The notes: generated by a model from the letters alone, not told the origin. A DNA stretch of 60,298 nucleotides from Pseudomonas tremae (GCF_001401155.1 NZ_LJRO01000486.1:1-60298), one strand, 5' to 3'; counted from the first letter of the stretch, positions 45,737-55,782 are shown. Translations and numbers: made by a program.

Positions 45737-47767
45737 ATGTATTCACCCAAGGAAAAAGAAATAGCTGCAATTCAGTCCCGGAAAGAGTGGCTTGCCAGGC
45801 GCCAGGCACGTCTCCAGGCAGATGAACCGACGATGCCGGTTCTGGAGGTTGGGAATATTGGGGATGTTTTGGCTCCGATCCCGGGTGACGATAGATACCT
45901 GTGGCCGGTGAGTCAGTGGGATAAAGAGCTCATTGTAAAGGTTCCCGACTCCGCACCTGTAACGATGAGGTTTGGCGAAACAATTACCTTCTTTCTTGAC
46001 GAGCTGGAGTTGGCGACGAACTTACTTAATGAGTCCGCTGACCTGAGTTATGCCATAGCACCGGGTCTTATCAACGATGGGAAACTGTACGTGCTGCGGT
46101 ATGAATACATGAATTGGTTTGGTAATACCGTGTCCTCCATCCCGTTTTTGCTGGAGGTGGATTATATGGCGCCTAATAGAAATCAGCCAGGCGCAGCGGC
46201 TGTGCTTCCAGATGAAGTGATCAGGGATGGTTTGACGCTGGCGTATCTGAACGCGAATGATTTTTTGGGCGTTACTGTGCCGCACTCCAGCGACATGCTG
46301 GCGGGCGACACCATCGCTATTTCTTGGGTGCAGGTCGTTGCCACGTCTTTTCAACAAGACTACACGCCGATAATGAGCAGGCCTGTCACCGTGATAGAGG
46401 CTTCAAAAAAAGATGACCCGCTCGTCGAGATTGACTCCGGGCTTATAAAAGATCTGGTGCAGGGCAAAATCGGAATTTATTATCGCTATATTGATCGGAC
46501 CGGTAATCTGGGTCAGTTTTCAGCGGTAGCAGAATTACAGTATGACTTGACTCCTGAGCCAGACGGGCTTCAGGCTCCGAAGGTTTTCCTGGCCATGGAT
46601 GGTGAAATCGACAGGGCCGACGCTCAGATGGGTGTAGAGCTGGAGATTCCTGAGCCCAGCTATCTAAATCCCCAGGATTCTGACCAGATACAAGTGATCT
46701 GGGAAAGCATGCCTCTCGCGCCCTTCCCGTTGAGCGCTTTTCCTATGGTTTTCCCGATAAGCTGGCAGGTGCTTTCGGCAAAAGGTGCGCTGGACAGACG
46801 TGATTTCAAGGTAGCCTATAACGTTCTGCGTGGCACTTCATCGACACCGTCGCCTGATCTTGACGTCAGGGTTGACTTTACTGTGGCGGGCCCTGCACCT
46901 GATCCGTCAACCCCAGGCCCGATCAATACCAACTTTCCCGTTATAACGGTGAAAAGTCGCGAATTTCCGCCGGTAGACAATGTGTTGGGTCCTGCCGATA
47001 AAGGCCAGTCTGCTTGGGCGGAATTGCCTAACAATCCATTTGATCAAGGGGTTCTTCTACGACTGTACTGGGGTAATTTGAGACCCCATTCCGTCGAGAA
47101 AGAGATAATAAATGAGGGGGTTGGCGACATTATCCGGTTTGAAATTCCCTGGACTGTCATAGAAGCCGGTGGCTATAGCGACAAACTGCATATTTATTAC
47201 AGCACCTGGAACGGTGTGAACGAGCAGGAGTCAGGTCATATCGAAGTGGCTGTTAAAGCTGTCGAGCTGGCCGGGCTACCGGAGGTTGGGTTTCCTGACC
47301 GATACAAGACCGATCCTCCCACTCCCGTTCCGATCATCAATTGCTGTTCATTGCCGTGGCTGGGGATCAAGATCAACATTCCCTTTGATACAGTTAATAT
47401 GGACGTCGATGATGAAATCACGATCAAATGGCAGGCATACGCGTCTACGGATACATCCTCTCCCATAGACGGTACTGATTTTGAATTCCCTCCTATCACT
47501 TTGTCGCTGGTTCATCGGGTGGAGGGAATTTCGCTTACTATTCCCTACGCGGAGCTTGTCGAACCGATTGTTCCGATTGCGGGCACTCCCGGTGTTGGTA
47601 GTGGGCTAGTCACCTACACCTTAACGAAAAAAAGCGGGCAGCTGGGTACACGCCATACACAGGTTTATATTTCTCGAAAGGCGGGTTTGAGTGTATGTTC
47701 GGAAGCGTTTCCTGGCAAATGCGATGCGGTTGCCAATGCTGATTCTTCGGAAGAACTTGATGGCTAG
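45737..47767 (+). CDS. Multi-domain Ig-like repeat protein, undescribed family
   Basis: This 676-residue protein starts with a charged helical segment (about 1-40, KEKEIAAIQSRKEWLARRQ), with no signal peptide. It continues as about five beta-rich segments of 90-150 residues. Several end in an Ig-like closing motif such as YYRYIDRTGNLGQFSAVAEL. The first segment aligns by eye with one in the protein encoded at 50558 (YEYMNWFGNTVSSIP against YEVTEYFGNFASSEY). The ATG at 45737 follows GGAG; an upstream ATG (45662) is less likely. Base composition is more A+T-rich than the core genes. It may be secreted by an unseen route or act in the cytosol. The function is unknown. Confidence 0.7.
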   Translation: MYSPKEKEIAAIQSRKEWLARRQARLQADEPTMPVLEVGNIGDVLAPIPGDDRYLWPVSQWDKELIVKVPDSAPVTMRFGETITFFLDELELATNLLNESADLSYAIAPGLINDGKLYVLRYEYMNWFGNTVSSIPFLLEVDYMAPNRNQPGAAAVLPDEVIRDGLTLAYLNANDFLGVTVPHSSDMLAGDTIAISWVQVVATSFQQDYTPIMSRPVTVIEASKKDDPLVEIDSGLIKDLVQGKIGIYYRYIDRTGNLGQFSAVAELQYDLTPEPDGLQAPKVFLAMDGEIDRADAQMGVELEIPEPSYLNPQDSDQIQVIWESMPLAPFPLSAFPMVFPISWQVLSAKGALDRRDFKVAYNVLRGTSSTPSPDLDVRVDFTVAGPAPDPSTPGPINTNFPVITVKSREFPPVDNVLGPADKGQSAWAELPNNPFDQGVLLRLYWGNLRPHSVEKEIINEGVGDIIRFEIPWTVIEAGGYSDKLHIYYSTWNGVNEQESGHIEVAVKAVELAGLPEVGFPDRYKTDPPTPVPIINCCSLPWLGIKINIPFDTVNMDVDDEITIKWQAYASTDTSSPIDGTDFEFPPITLSLVHRVEGISLTIPYAELVEPIVPIAGTPGVGSGLVTYTLTKKSGQLGTRHTQVYISRKAGLSVCSEAFPGKCDAVANADSSEELDG

Positions 47768-48096
47768 GCCTTCAAACGCGAGAGTGGCGCCAGTGCAAGT
47801 CTTTCAGGTGTGGAGGGCACTTCCCAATGAGGTCCGTCATTACGATTCAGGTGGGCGACAGCTGGCTTTATAGATAACCACTCGCCAATAAAACTTGATG
47901 TGTTGGGATTGGCAAGTATGCAGTTTGGTCGCTCTGTTAAGGCTGTAGGAATGGTCCTACAGCCTTGTCAGAAAGGGACTGCATTATATGTGGGAGTATC
48001 CTTGTAGGATTCGCGGCATGTTTGTAGGTCCTCCGTCAATATATGTATAGGTCGGCGATTTTACCTACGCGATTTTCATATCGAAGGAAGTACTTA
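47768..48096. other. Leader region of the autotransporter
   Basis: There is no gene in these 329 bp. They hold the 18-bp palindrome at 47944-47961, two TGTAGG half sites exactly 20 bp apart (48003 and 48023), a TATAGG hexamer at 48046-48051 that sits 17 nt after the second half site, and a strong AAGGAAG ribosome binding site at 48082-48088. Confidence 0.6.
47944..47961 (+). promoter_or_regulatory. GacA-like palindrome TGTAGG-N6-CCTACA upstream of the autotransporter
   Basis: TGTAGGAATGGTCCTACA is perfectly symmetric in its 6-bp arms, and flanking bases extend the stem to 10 bp (47941-47964). It ends 135 bp before the autotransporter start. It differs from the recalled GacA box TGTAAG-N6-CTTACA only at one symmetric base per arm. 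A twin lies at 57315-57332. Confidence 0.6.
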
Positions 48097-50421
48097 ATGC
48101 CGACTCGCAACCTGTATGTCCTATCAAATTTTCTGCCCGTCACAATTCACACTGTATCGCTTGTTTCCCTGCTATTAATCAGCAATGCCCTTGTTGCTGC
48201 GCCTGTTCCAGTTATCAATGAAATGATAGACATCGACCCATCCAGTCCTGCCAACGACTACGCCTTGTCCAATGGCGCAACCCTGAATGTGAATGGCGGA
48301 AGCCAGCACGGCAGAATAACCGCGACAGGCTCCACGCTGAACATTTCAGCCGGGTCTACGATTGCGTCTGCCGCCGTTCGCAATGGCTCCGGGATGACCG
48401 TGAATGGAGCAGCAATCATTAATGGCCTGCAGGTTAATAACAGCACTGCGACAATCTCCGGCAGCACTATTGCCAATACCGTCGGCAATGGCCTGCTTGT
48501 AAATCGCCAGCAGAACCTGACAACTGGTTCGAGCGTAAGCCTGACCGACAGCTCCAGCAGTGGCGCACTGGCCGGTGCATTGGTTACGCATTTCAGTCAG
48601 CTTGGGCTTACGGGATCGCAATTGGAGGGCACCGGCGTAAACGGCGTAGGTTTGCGCCTTAATGCCGGTGCAGCGCAGGCCAGTGCCAGCAGCATCGTTG
48701 GCACTGTGAATGGTGTTGCCATCAGCTCCGAGGACGTCTACACAGCAGCTTCACTGAAGCTGGACAGCACGCAGGTGGTCGGACAGACGGGGGCCGCTGT
48801 CCGGATTGCCCCAGTGTTTTCAAGGTTGCCGGGCTCCGTTGTGGCCATTGATGTCAGCAACGGTTCCAGCCTTACGGGTGGCAACGGCAACATGCTGGAA
48901 GTTACCGGCGCCTCTACTGCCGTAATGTATGTGTCGACAAGCAGTCTGAATGGCAACGTGCAGGTCGAATCGGGGAGCACCGTCACGCTAAATCTCGACA
49001 ACAGCAGCATGGCGGGGGATGTACTTGCCGAGTCGGGTGCGCTCGCCGATGTGCTGCTCGACAACAACTCCGTACTGACCGGGCGCCTGGAAAACACCCG
49101 CAGCGTTGCCATCAACAAGGGTGCCCAATGGGCCATGATCGGCAGCAGCGCACTGGCCGATCTGACCATGAATAGCGGTTCGGTCCGCTTTGGCGATGCC
49201 GCCGGTTTCTACACACTGTCGGTAACCAATCTTTCCGGCAACGGTACATTCATCATGGATGTGGATTTTGGCGCGGGGCGCGCAGACTTTCTCGACATCA
49301 CCGGCAGTGCAACCGGTAGTCACTCGCTGCTGATTGGCAGCACCGGCACTGATCCGTCTGCCGACACCAGCCTGCATGTGGTGCGCGCTGCTGCCGGTGA
49401 TGCAGACTTTTCTCTGGTGGGCGGGGCAGTGGATCTGGGTGCCTGGTCGTACGACCTGGTCAAGCAGGGTGCCAATGACTGGTATCTCGACGCGCAGACC
49501 CGCAAGGTCAGCCCTGCTGCGGCAACGGTCGTCGCGCTGTTCAACACGGCACCGACTGTATGGTATGGCGAGCTGACGTCGCTGCGTACGCGCATGGGCG
49601 AGTTGCGTCATAGCGGTGGAGAGGCGGGTGTCTGGATGCGTACCTATGGCAACAGACTGAATGTCTCCGATGCATCGGGTTTCGGTTATCAGCAAACTCA
49701 GCAGGGCTTTTCGCTGGGGGCTGATGGCAGGCTGCCGCTGGGTGATGGAGAATGGCTGGCGGGTGTCATTGCAGGGCAGAGCACTTCCGACCTGAGTCTG
49801 GACCGTGGCGCCAGTGGTGAAGTAGACAGTTACTATGTCGGTGCCTACAGCACGTGGCTCGACAGCGACACGGGCTACTACTTTGACGGCGTGCTCAAGT
49901 TCAACCGTTTCAATAACAAGGCCCGCGTCAATCTGAGCGATGGCACCCGTACAAAAGGCGATTACAGCAACTCGGGTGTCGGCGCGTCGCTGGAGTTCGG
50001 ACGCCATATCAAGCTGGACAAGGGTTACTTTGTCGAGCCCTACAGCCAGTTGGCCGGCGTGGTCGTTGCAGGCAAGGATTATGAACTGGACAACGGCATG
50101 CGTGCCGAAAACGACCTGACGCGTTCGCTGGTGGGCAAGCTCGGTGCGACGATCGGGCGCAACTTCGATCTTGGCCAAAGCAGGACGGTACAGCCTTATG
50201 TGCGTGCAGCCTGGGCTCACGAGTTCGCCAAAAACAACGAAGTGCACGTCAACGACAACGTCTTCAACAACAATTTATCGGGTTCGCGTGGCGAGTTGGG
50301 TTTGGGTGTAGCTGCATCGCTGTCGGAACGTTTGCAGGTGCATGCCGACTTCGAGCACAGCAATGGCGATAAAATCGAGCAACCGTGGGGCGCGAGCATA
50401 GGTATTCGCTACAACTGGTAA
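48097..50421 (+). CDS. Pertactin-type autotransporter (type Va)
   Basis: This 774-residue protein has a signal peptide with a long n-region (about 35 residues, cleavage near LVA-AP). A passenger of short beta-helix-like repeats follows (about 40-470, rich in GS, NLDNSSMAGD, VLLDNNSVLTG). It ends in a C-terminal 12-strand beta-barrel translocator (about 490-774, terminal residues RYNW). Pertactin-like motifs (GVWMRTYGNRLNVS, SLGADGRLPLGDGEW) mark the barrel. It probably exposes a non-enzymatic adhesin on the cell surface. The start at 48097 follows AAGGAAG. It is followed by a strong terminator. Confidence 0.9.
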   Translation: MPTRNLYVLSNFLPVTIHTVSLVSLLLISNALVAAPVPVINEMIDIDPSSPANDYALSNGATLNVNGGSQHGRITATGSTLNISAGSTIASAAVRNGSGMTVNGAAIINGLQVNNSTATISGSTIANTVGNGLLVNRQQNLTTGSSVSLTDSSSSGALAGALVTHFSQLGLTGSQLEGTGVNGVGLRLNAGAAQASASSIVGTVNGVAISSEDVYTAASLKLDSTQVVGQTGAAVRIAPVFSRLPGSVVAIDVSNGSSLTGGNGNMLEVTGASTAVMYVSTSSLNGNVQVESGSTVTLNLDNSSMAGDVLAESGALADVLLDNNSVLTGRLENTRSVAINKGAQWAMIGSSALADLTMNSGSVRFGDAAGFYTLSVTNLSGNGTFIMDVDFGAGRADFLDITGSATGSHSLLIGSTGTDPSADTSLHVVRAAAGDADFSLVGGAVDLGAWSYDLVKQGANDWYLDAQTRKVSPAAATVVALFNTAPTVWYGELTSLRTRMGELRHSGGEAGVWMRTYGNRLNVSDASGFGYQQTQQGFSLGADGRLPLGDGEWLAGVIAGQSTSDLSLDRGASGEVDSYYVGAYSTWLDSDTGYYFDGVLKFNRFNNKARVNLSDGTRTKGDYSNSGVGASLEFGRHIKLDKGYFVEPYSQLAGVVVAGKDYELDNGMRAENDLTRSLVGKLGATIGRNFDLGQSRTVQPYVRAAWAHEFAKNNEVHVNDNVFNNNLSGSRGELGLGVAASLSERLQVHADFEHSNGDKIEQPWGASIGIRYNW

Positions 50422-50437
50422 ACAAAAAGGAAGGGCG

Positions 50438-50468
50438 AAAGGAAGGTCATAATGACCTTCCTTTTTTA
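50438..50468 (+). terminator. Terminator after the autotransporter
   Basis: GGAAGGTCA / TGACCTTCC with a TAA loop is followed by TTTTTT. Confidence 0.9.
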
Positions 50469-50557
50469 TAGACATCAGTTTATCGGCAGGACTGTCAACT
50501 AGCAGTTTTGCGAGTCGCGGCAATGGCACGTACGTGTTGAAGTACGCAGGTGTGAAT

Positions 50558-52087
50558 ATGGATGTTCACGAAGCGGAAGCAGATTTCAAGGATCTGGACA
50601 TGATAACGACTCGACTGCATGAACGTCTTCGCCACTGGCTGAGGAGCGTATTCAAAACGCTCTTCAGGCAGAATCTCAAATATCCACCGCCTGTCATTGC
50701 CTTTCTTCTTCCCGACGATGCTAAATGGGACGAAAAAGGGTTGTTACCTTTGGAATATGCATATAAGCCACTGCCGGTACAGATTCCCGCGTGGGATTAC
50801 CAAAATATGGCTCCTTATAATGTCGTTCTTCGGGTTTACTGGGACGACATTACATTGGTCTATGAGAAAACCTGGCCAGGGGCAACTTACCCGACACTTC
50901 CCGTTGACGACCTTTTGTTCGATTTTCCTGCATCTCATCTCACTGCTGGAACCCATTCACTATATTATGAGGTGACGGAGTATTTCGGCAATTTCGCCTC
51001 TTCGGAATACCAGACTGTCAACATCGATCTGACTGAACCGATACTGGGCGACGATCGGGGTCAACTGCAATTCGATACCTCGCAGATTACCGCTGAATAT
51101 CTTGAAAACAACGGCGATGAGGCAGACGGGTTGATCGAGTCTTATCTAGGCGGCAAGCCGGGAGATGTCGTTACCTGGTACTGGACCGAGGGTCAGTTCG
51201 ATGTCGGCGAACACAATATTGTCTCGAGGCGCACGCTCTACCGAGAGGATCTCGATCGCTCTGTTGTCCTGAGTTTTCCTGGCAGTGTAATCCGGGCGCG
51301 TGGAGATGGTGAGCGCTATGCTTTTTATCAAATCACCGACCGTGCAGGCAACTCGTCTGCTTTCTCCCTTGTAGTATTGCTTCAAGTGCAGGTTCAGCCG
51401 CTCCCGCGCTATCTGCCCAGCCCCAGCGTTGCAGAGGCGTCGGGCTTGCCTTCCAGCAGTACGCTGGACCCTTCACGGGCCGTGCGAGGCGCAACTGTGG
51501 TCATATCCGATGCGATTATCAGGCCAGAAGACGTGTTGTCCGTGCAGTGGGCGACTCCCGGTACCGAGGGGGCGTTTCACGCCACAGTTGCCGATGCGAG
51601 CGGTCTGCGGTTCAGCATTCCGTCGACCTGCATCGTTCAGCATATGGGCAAGTGTATTCCGGTTTATTATCAGGTCGCCGGCAGTGATCCTGCCACATCG
51701 GAGCTGCATAGTCTGACTGTCCAGTCTATGGCTAACAACAAGTGGCCGACTGTTCAGTGCACGCGGCCTGTGGGTGTCGTCCGGCAACTCAGTCTGACCC
51801 TCATCGAAGGCTATGCAACGTTTTCGTTGGAAAAATGGGCGTTCATGGCACCCGGCCAGCGTGTAACTATCACATTGCTGGGCGTCGGTAACACGCAGGT
51901 GATCCTTGACGACTATCCGGTTCAGGCGGGCGACATAACTGACTCGAAAGTGATAGTGGATGTGCTGAAAAATGTCTTTCAGGCCTTTACGATCGATCAG
52001 GCGCTTGACGTGAGGGTGAGCGTCAGCTTTGCCAGTGGTGCAGCGCCAGCTAACTTCCCGTCGCTGAGTTTGACACTTGTTAGCTGA
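50558..52087 (+). CDS. Ig-like repeat protein, paralogue of the one at 45737
   Basis: This 509-residue protein has an N-terminal amphipathic helix (about 10-42, RLHERLRHWLRSVFKTLF) and no signal peptide. About four beta-rich segments follow, with motifs such as YEVTEYFGNFASSEY and YQITDRAGNSSAFS. These align by eye with YEYMNWFGNTVSSIP and YIDRTGNLGQFSA of the 45737 protein, including the next segment (GGKPGDVVTWYW against AGDTIAISW). It shares the same architecture on the other side of the autotransporter. The start at 50558 follows AGGTG. It ends 40 bp from the convergent fimbrial adhesin. The function is unknown. Confidence 0.68.
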   Translation: MDVHEAEADFKDLDMITTRLHERLRHWLRSVFKTLFRQNLKYPPPVIAFLLPDDAKWDEKGLLPLEYAYKPLPVQIPAWDYQNMAPYNVVLRVYWDDITLVYEKTWPGATYPTLPVDDLLFDFPASHLTAGTHSLYYEVTEYFGNFASSEYQTVNIDLTEPILGDDRGQLQFDTSQITAEYLENNGDEADGLIESYLGGKPGDVVTWYWTEGQFDVGEHNIVSRRTLYREDLDRSVVLSFPGSVIRARGDGERYAFYQITDRAGNSSAFSLVVLLQVQVQPLPRYLPSPSVAEASGLPSSSTLDPSRAVRGATVVISDAIIRPEDVLSVQWATPGTEGAFHATVADASGLRFSIPSTCIVQHMGKCIPVYYQVAGSDPATSELHSLTVQSMANNKWPTVQCTRPVGVVRQLSLTLIEGYATFSLEKWAFMAPGQRVTITLLGVGNTQVILDDYPVQAGDITDSKVIVDVLKNVFQAFTIDQALDVRVSVSFASGAAPANFPSLSLTLVS

Positions 52088-52127
52088 ACCGGCTCTTGAC
52101 GATCCGGTATTCAGATAACTGCTGGTT

Positions 52128-53207
52128 TTATTGGAAGCTGATGGTAAAACTCAGCGCGCCTTTTGCTTCACCTACCTGAATAGCGACGGTGTCGTCAATC
52201 TGGAAATAGCGGGCACTGAAGTCCAGCATGGTCGTGCCCGAAGCTACCGGCGCAATCGGTACATCTGCGCCTAGCGCAACCGGTGTAAGTCCATCGCTGC
52301 GCATGATCTGAATGCCTACGCCGCCAGCCGTCGAATCGCTGGTCAGCGTAAAGCCGCCTGGAGTGCCGGGCACGGGCATTGAGCCACTGACGCCATCGAG
52401 GCGGATGTTCGCCCATGCGATGTTGACGTCTCCCGGATCCGCTTCACACGCTCCCAGTCGAATGTTGAATGCTACGGGCGGCGTCCCTTTGGTCGGCCCC
52501 TTGAAGTCCGAAACACGCCAGTCGCCGAGCTTCACCGGGTCATCACTGACCGCCGACGCACCGCATTGGGCCTGCATCACCGTTCCGGACAGGCGGACTT
52601 CAAAAGCCCGGCCAGAAATTGCCGAGAGTGCGGCATAGAACATTTGATTGCCTATGACCTGCGGGCCAGGTGCAATCACCCCCGTCTTGACCAGTGTCAC
52701 GCTGCCCTGCAAATTCTGCATGAACAGTGGTGCGGGCAGGTTATATTGCATCTGAGCGTTGAAGGGCACAGTGGGCAGCTTCCCCAGCGGAATGAAAGAG
52801 CCAGCGGCCACCCCGTCGAAAGGGTGCTCGAGCTTGATGATTGCGCCGATGCCCGGGATGCCGGTATCCAGCACTTTTCCCGAGACATCCTCGCCGTTTA
52901 CCGGAGGTAGCGTTCCCGCAAAGGGCGGGTTGATCGCTCTGCTGTTGAAGGTCAATGTGTGCCCGTCGTTAACGCAATAAACGTTCCCGCTTTCGCTGGA
53001 ACTAATGGAAAACGGTAGATCAGCCATGCCGATTACCGCCCCGGCCTTTGCGTCTTTAGGGGCATATAACGTGCCGACGTTGATGTGGTAATTGAGCGTA
53101 CCAACCGCCGGCCGGATCGCACAGAAACTTTGTGCCTGAACGAGTCCCGTGTGTGCCCCGGCAATCAGGGCGAGCGCAGCCCACCCCGTGCGTAATAATG
53201 ATTTCAT
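52128..53207 (-). CDS. Fimbrial tip adhesin
   Basis: This 359-residue exported protein has a signal peptide (about 23 residues, cleavage near VQA-QS). A two-domain layout follows: an N-terminal receptor-binding-like part (about 30-190) and a C-terminal pilin domain (about 200-359) ending in alternating hydrophobic residues (ALSFTISFQ), as chaperone-usher subunits do. Cysteines fit a disulfide in each domain. It is last in the operon, the usual place for a tip adhesin. The start is MKSLLRTGW at 53207, not the longer open frame. The receptor is unknown. Confidence 0.85.
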   Translation of the reverse strand: MKSLLRTGWAALALIAGAHTGLVQAQSFCAIRPAVGTLNYHINVGTLYAPKDAKAGAVIGMADLPFSISSSESGNVYCVNDGHTLTFNSRAINPPFAGTLPPVNGEDVSGKVLDTGIPGIGAIIKLEHPFDGVAAGSFIPLGKLPTVPFNAQMQYNLPAPLFMQNLQGSVTLVKTGVIAPGPQVIGNQMFYAALSAISGRAFEVRLSGTVMQAQCGASAVSDDPVKLGDWRVSDFKGPTKGTPPVAFNIRLGACEADPGDVNIAWANIRLDGVSGSMPVPGTPGGFTLTSDSTAGGVGIQIMRSDGLTPVALGADVPIAPVASGTTMLDFSARYFQIDDTVAIQVGEAKGALSFTISFQ

Positions 53208-53262
53208 GCATGAGAACCTGTATTGAAACGGTGCGTAAATAGGCTGCTTTCGTGTTGCGGCC

Positions 53263-55782
53263 CTAGCGACATACCAGTGATTGCAGGCGATAACCCTGCT
53301 TCTGCTCCATGCCCTGCGGGTCCAGGGCAATTTTGCAGCGCTGATCTTCTTGCTCGCCCCAGCGGACATTCAGCGTCTGTGGCTCATTGTCGATGGAAAG
53401 CAGGAGTTGCCCGCCCTGACTGACGACGCCCTGCAGAATGCCGTCGAGGTCAGTGACTTGTGCGCCAAACGGCAGCGGTAAACCTTCTGCGGATGAGATC
53501 CTCAGGGCTAGTCGATTGACCGTTCGGGCGGAGAAGGTGCTTTTGACGATTGCCCCGCGTCGCGGGATGACCTGAGCGGCGCCGTTGTCGATTTCCACAT
53601 CCGGACCCAGGTCGTCGGTTTGCAGTGCCAGGTAATTGACCCGGTACGGACGCATATAGGGCACCAGTGCGAAACCGCGTTCATTGGTTTTGACTCCGGG
53701 CGCGTTGGTCACACCGACTCCGGAAATACCGGACACCTCGATGAGCGCTGACGTGTCACTCAGATAAGGCCCCAACTCGAAACCGCCCTCATGCAGCAAT
53801 ATCGCACCGCTCGCGTTCATCGAGACGCTGCGGTAGTCGTTGCCTTGAGTCACGCCAGCGCCCACGCTGGCAAAGGGCGCTTGCCAGGATGTCGAAAGGG
53901 ACGCTGATTGCCTGCTGTCCTGATCATTGCTCAGGGCCGCGCTATATCCGAGGCGGCCGTGGCTGGCACTGCCGCTCAAGCGCGCTGTCTGGCTATGTTT
54001 TCCGCCGCTATCCGTGTAGCTCATGCTGGCGGAGCTGGAGTGCCCCAGATCCAGAGGGAACGAAGCGCTGATGCCGACCTGGCGGTCATTTTCGGAGCCT
54101 GAGCGCTCATCGCTCAATGACTGCGAGGCGTACAGGCTGTAGCTGACACCCTTGAGTTGCGTGTTGAAATTGAGCTGGAACTGGCGCTGCTGATAAGTAG
54201 TGTTCCAGAAGTCTTCCTGAGACAAGGACAGGCTCAGTGAGCTGGCATTCCCCAGATTCTGGAACGCAGCGGCTTCCAGACGGCTGCGTCGACTGCCACG
54301 ATAGTTTGAATCACGGCTGCGCTCCCGAACCGCCTCGTCAAAGTCACGATAGCCTTCAGTCGAATAGCGATAACCGGCGAAGCGCAGACTGGTTCCGGTT
54401 TGAAATGCCTTGCCGTATTTGATGGCGTAACTCATGCCATTGACGCTGCCGTCGGGCTGGGTGTCGATATCGGTGCTGGCGTGGGTCATGTCAATCGCCA
54501 AGGCTCCAAGCGCGCCAAGATCACGGGCGATGCCGATATTGCCTGCGCGGTAGAAGTCGCTCGTCAGCACGCCGCCGTACACGGTGATTTTTTGACCCAG
54601 GCCCATTGTCAGCGTGCCTTGTAACAGTGGCGGGCCGGCCGTGCCATTGGCGGCGTTGTAGCGCCCGATAGCAGCGCTGTAGCGCCAGACGCCCTTGCGC
54701 AGCAGGTTGCTCAGCGTGGAATACGGCTGGGTAAACCGTCGAACCAGGCCGTCAGCTTCGGTCAGGACAATCTCCAGTTCGCCGCTGCCGCCGGTAATCG
54801 ACAGGTCATTGATCTCATAAGGACCAGGGCTGACATAGGTCGAGTAGACCGGATACCCGTTTTGCAGAATTTCAAGTTTGGCCCGGGTCTGGGCGACGCC
54901 GCGGATGATCGGCGCGTAGCCTTGCAGCACATCCGGTAGCATGCCGAGATCGGTTGCAACGACCATGCCCTTGAGCGGCAGGCTCTTGAATACCTCGCCA
55001 GGCGTGGAGGTTTCCCCAATTGTCAGGTTGGCGCTAGTGCCTGGCAGATCGCGCTGCAGATAAGTGTAAGCGCGCGTCCATTGTCGCTTGCCATCCGGAT
55101 CCTGACGCAGAGACTGGCTGCTGCGCAGTCGCCATTCGCCCAGATTGATTCCGCCGTTGAGATACATATCGTCACTGGTCTGGCTGCCGCCATATCGACT
55201 GCTGCCTTGCTGCGCTGAGACCTGATAGTTGACGAAAGCAGCGTTGATACCTGAATCCCAGCGCGCAGGGTCGACGTGACCCGCCACGTCCCGGCGCATG
55301 GCAATTTGCGGGATCGATAACGACACTGCCATCTTGCTTGTATCGAAGTCGATCAATGCACCGGGTATGCGTGACAGCAGGTCAAAACAGACATTTTGCG
55401 TATCAAGCGGCTCCAAAAGGCCGTCCAGACGCACGCCCCATTCGCCCAGCCAAAGGGACGACAGGCATGGCATCAAGCGACCATCCTCGGGGTGGGCCAG
55501 AAACTCGACCTCGTACTCGTCGACGTATTTAAGATTGACGAACAGGCTGACCAGATGGCGTCCAGGTGCCAGGCTTCGCTCATTGCTCAGGCTGGCCAGC
55601 GCCATTTCTGCGGTGGCGCTGTTCTGCATGCTGTCCTGACGCATGAAGCCGGACTGAAACTTGACGGGTTGTGCTGCCTGCGCGGCGGCTGTCTGCAACG
55701 CGGGCACGCCACTACTGACAATAAACAGGAAAGTCAGGCGCAAGCGGCTACCCGGACGCGATGGTCCGATGTGGAAAAGCAT
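53263..55782 (-). CDS. Outer-membrane fimbrial usher
   Basis: This 839-residue usher (FimD/PapC family) has a signal peptide, an N-terminal chaperone-binding domain (about 60-170) and a 24-strand barrel. The barrel contains a plug region (about 260-340, with YPVYSTYVSPGPYEINDL) and is followed by C-terminal domains rich in short Ig-like strands. It secretes and polymerises pilin subunits. The gene lies 29 bp after the chaperone gene and 55 bp before the adhesin gene, all on the minus strand. Confidence 0.93.
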   Translation of the reverse strand: MLFHIGPSRPGSRLRLTFLFIVSSGVPALQTAAAQAAQPVKFQSGFMRQDSMQNSATAEMALASLSNERSLAPGRHLVSLFVNLKYVDEYEVEFLAHPEDGRLMPCLSSLWLGEWGVRLDGLLEPLDTQNVCFDLLSRIPGALIDFDTSKMAVSLSIPQIAMRRDVAGHVDPARWDSGINAAFVNYQVSAQQGSSRYGGSQTSDDMYLNGGINLGEWRLRSSQSLRQDPDGKRQWTRAYTYLQRDLPGTSANLTIGETSTPGEVFKSLPLKGMVVATDLGMLPDVLQGYAPIIRGVAQTRAKLEILQNGYPVYSTYVSPGPYEINDLSITGGSGELEIVLTEADGLVRRFTQPYSTLSNLLRKGVWRYSAAIGRYNAANGTAGPPLLQGTLTMGLGQKITVYGGVLTSDFYRAGNIGIARDLGALGALAIDMTHASTDIDTQPDGSVNGMSYAIKYGKAFQTGTSLRFAGYRYSTEGYRDFDEAVRERSRDSNYRGSRRSRLEAAAFQNLGNASSLSLSLSQEDFWNTTYQQRQFQLNFNTQLKGVSYSLYASQSLSDERSGSENDRQVGISASFPLDLGHSSSASMSYTDSGGKHSQTARLSGSASHGRLGYSAALSNDQDSRQSASLSTSWQAPFASVGAGVTQGNDYRSVSMNASGAILLHEGGFELGPYLSDTSALIEVSGISGVGVTNAPGVKTNERGFALVPYMRPYRVNYLALQTDDLGPDVEIDNGAAQVIPRRGAIVKSTFSARTVNRLALRISSAEGLPLPFGAQVTDLDGILQGVVSQGGQLLLSIDNEPQTLNVRWGEQEDQRCKIALDPQGMEQKQGYRLQSLVCR

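Noticed and set aside
47941..47964. The palindrome before the autotransporter as a terminator for the Ig-like gene
   Set aside because: The 10-bp stem is strong but no T-run follows, it lies 174 bp after the stop, and a twin with the same arms is found ahead of the pilin gene.
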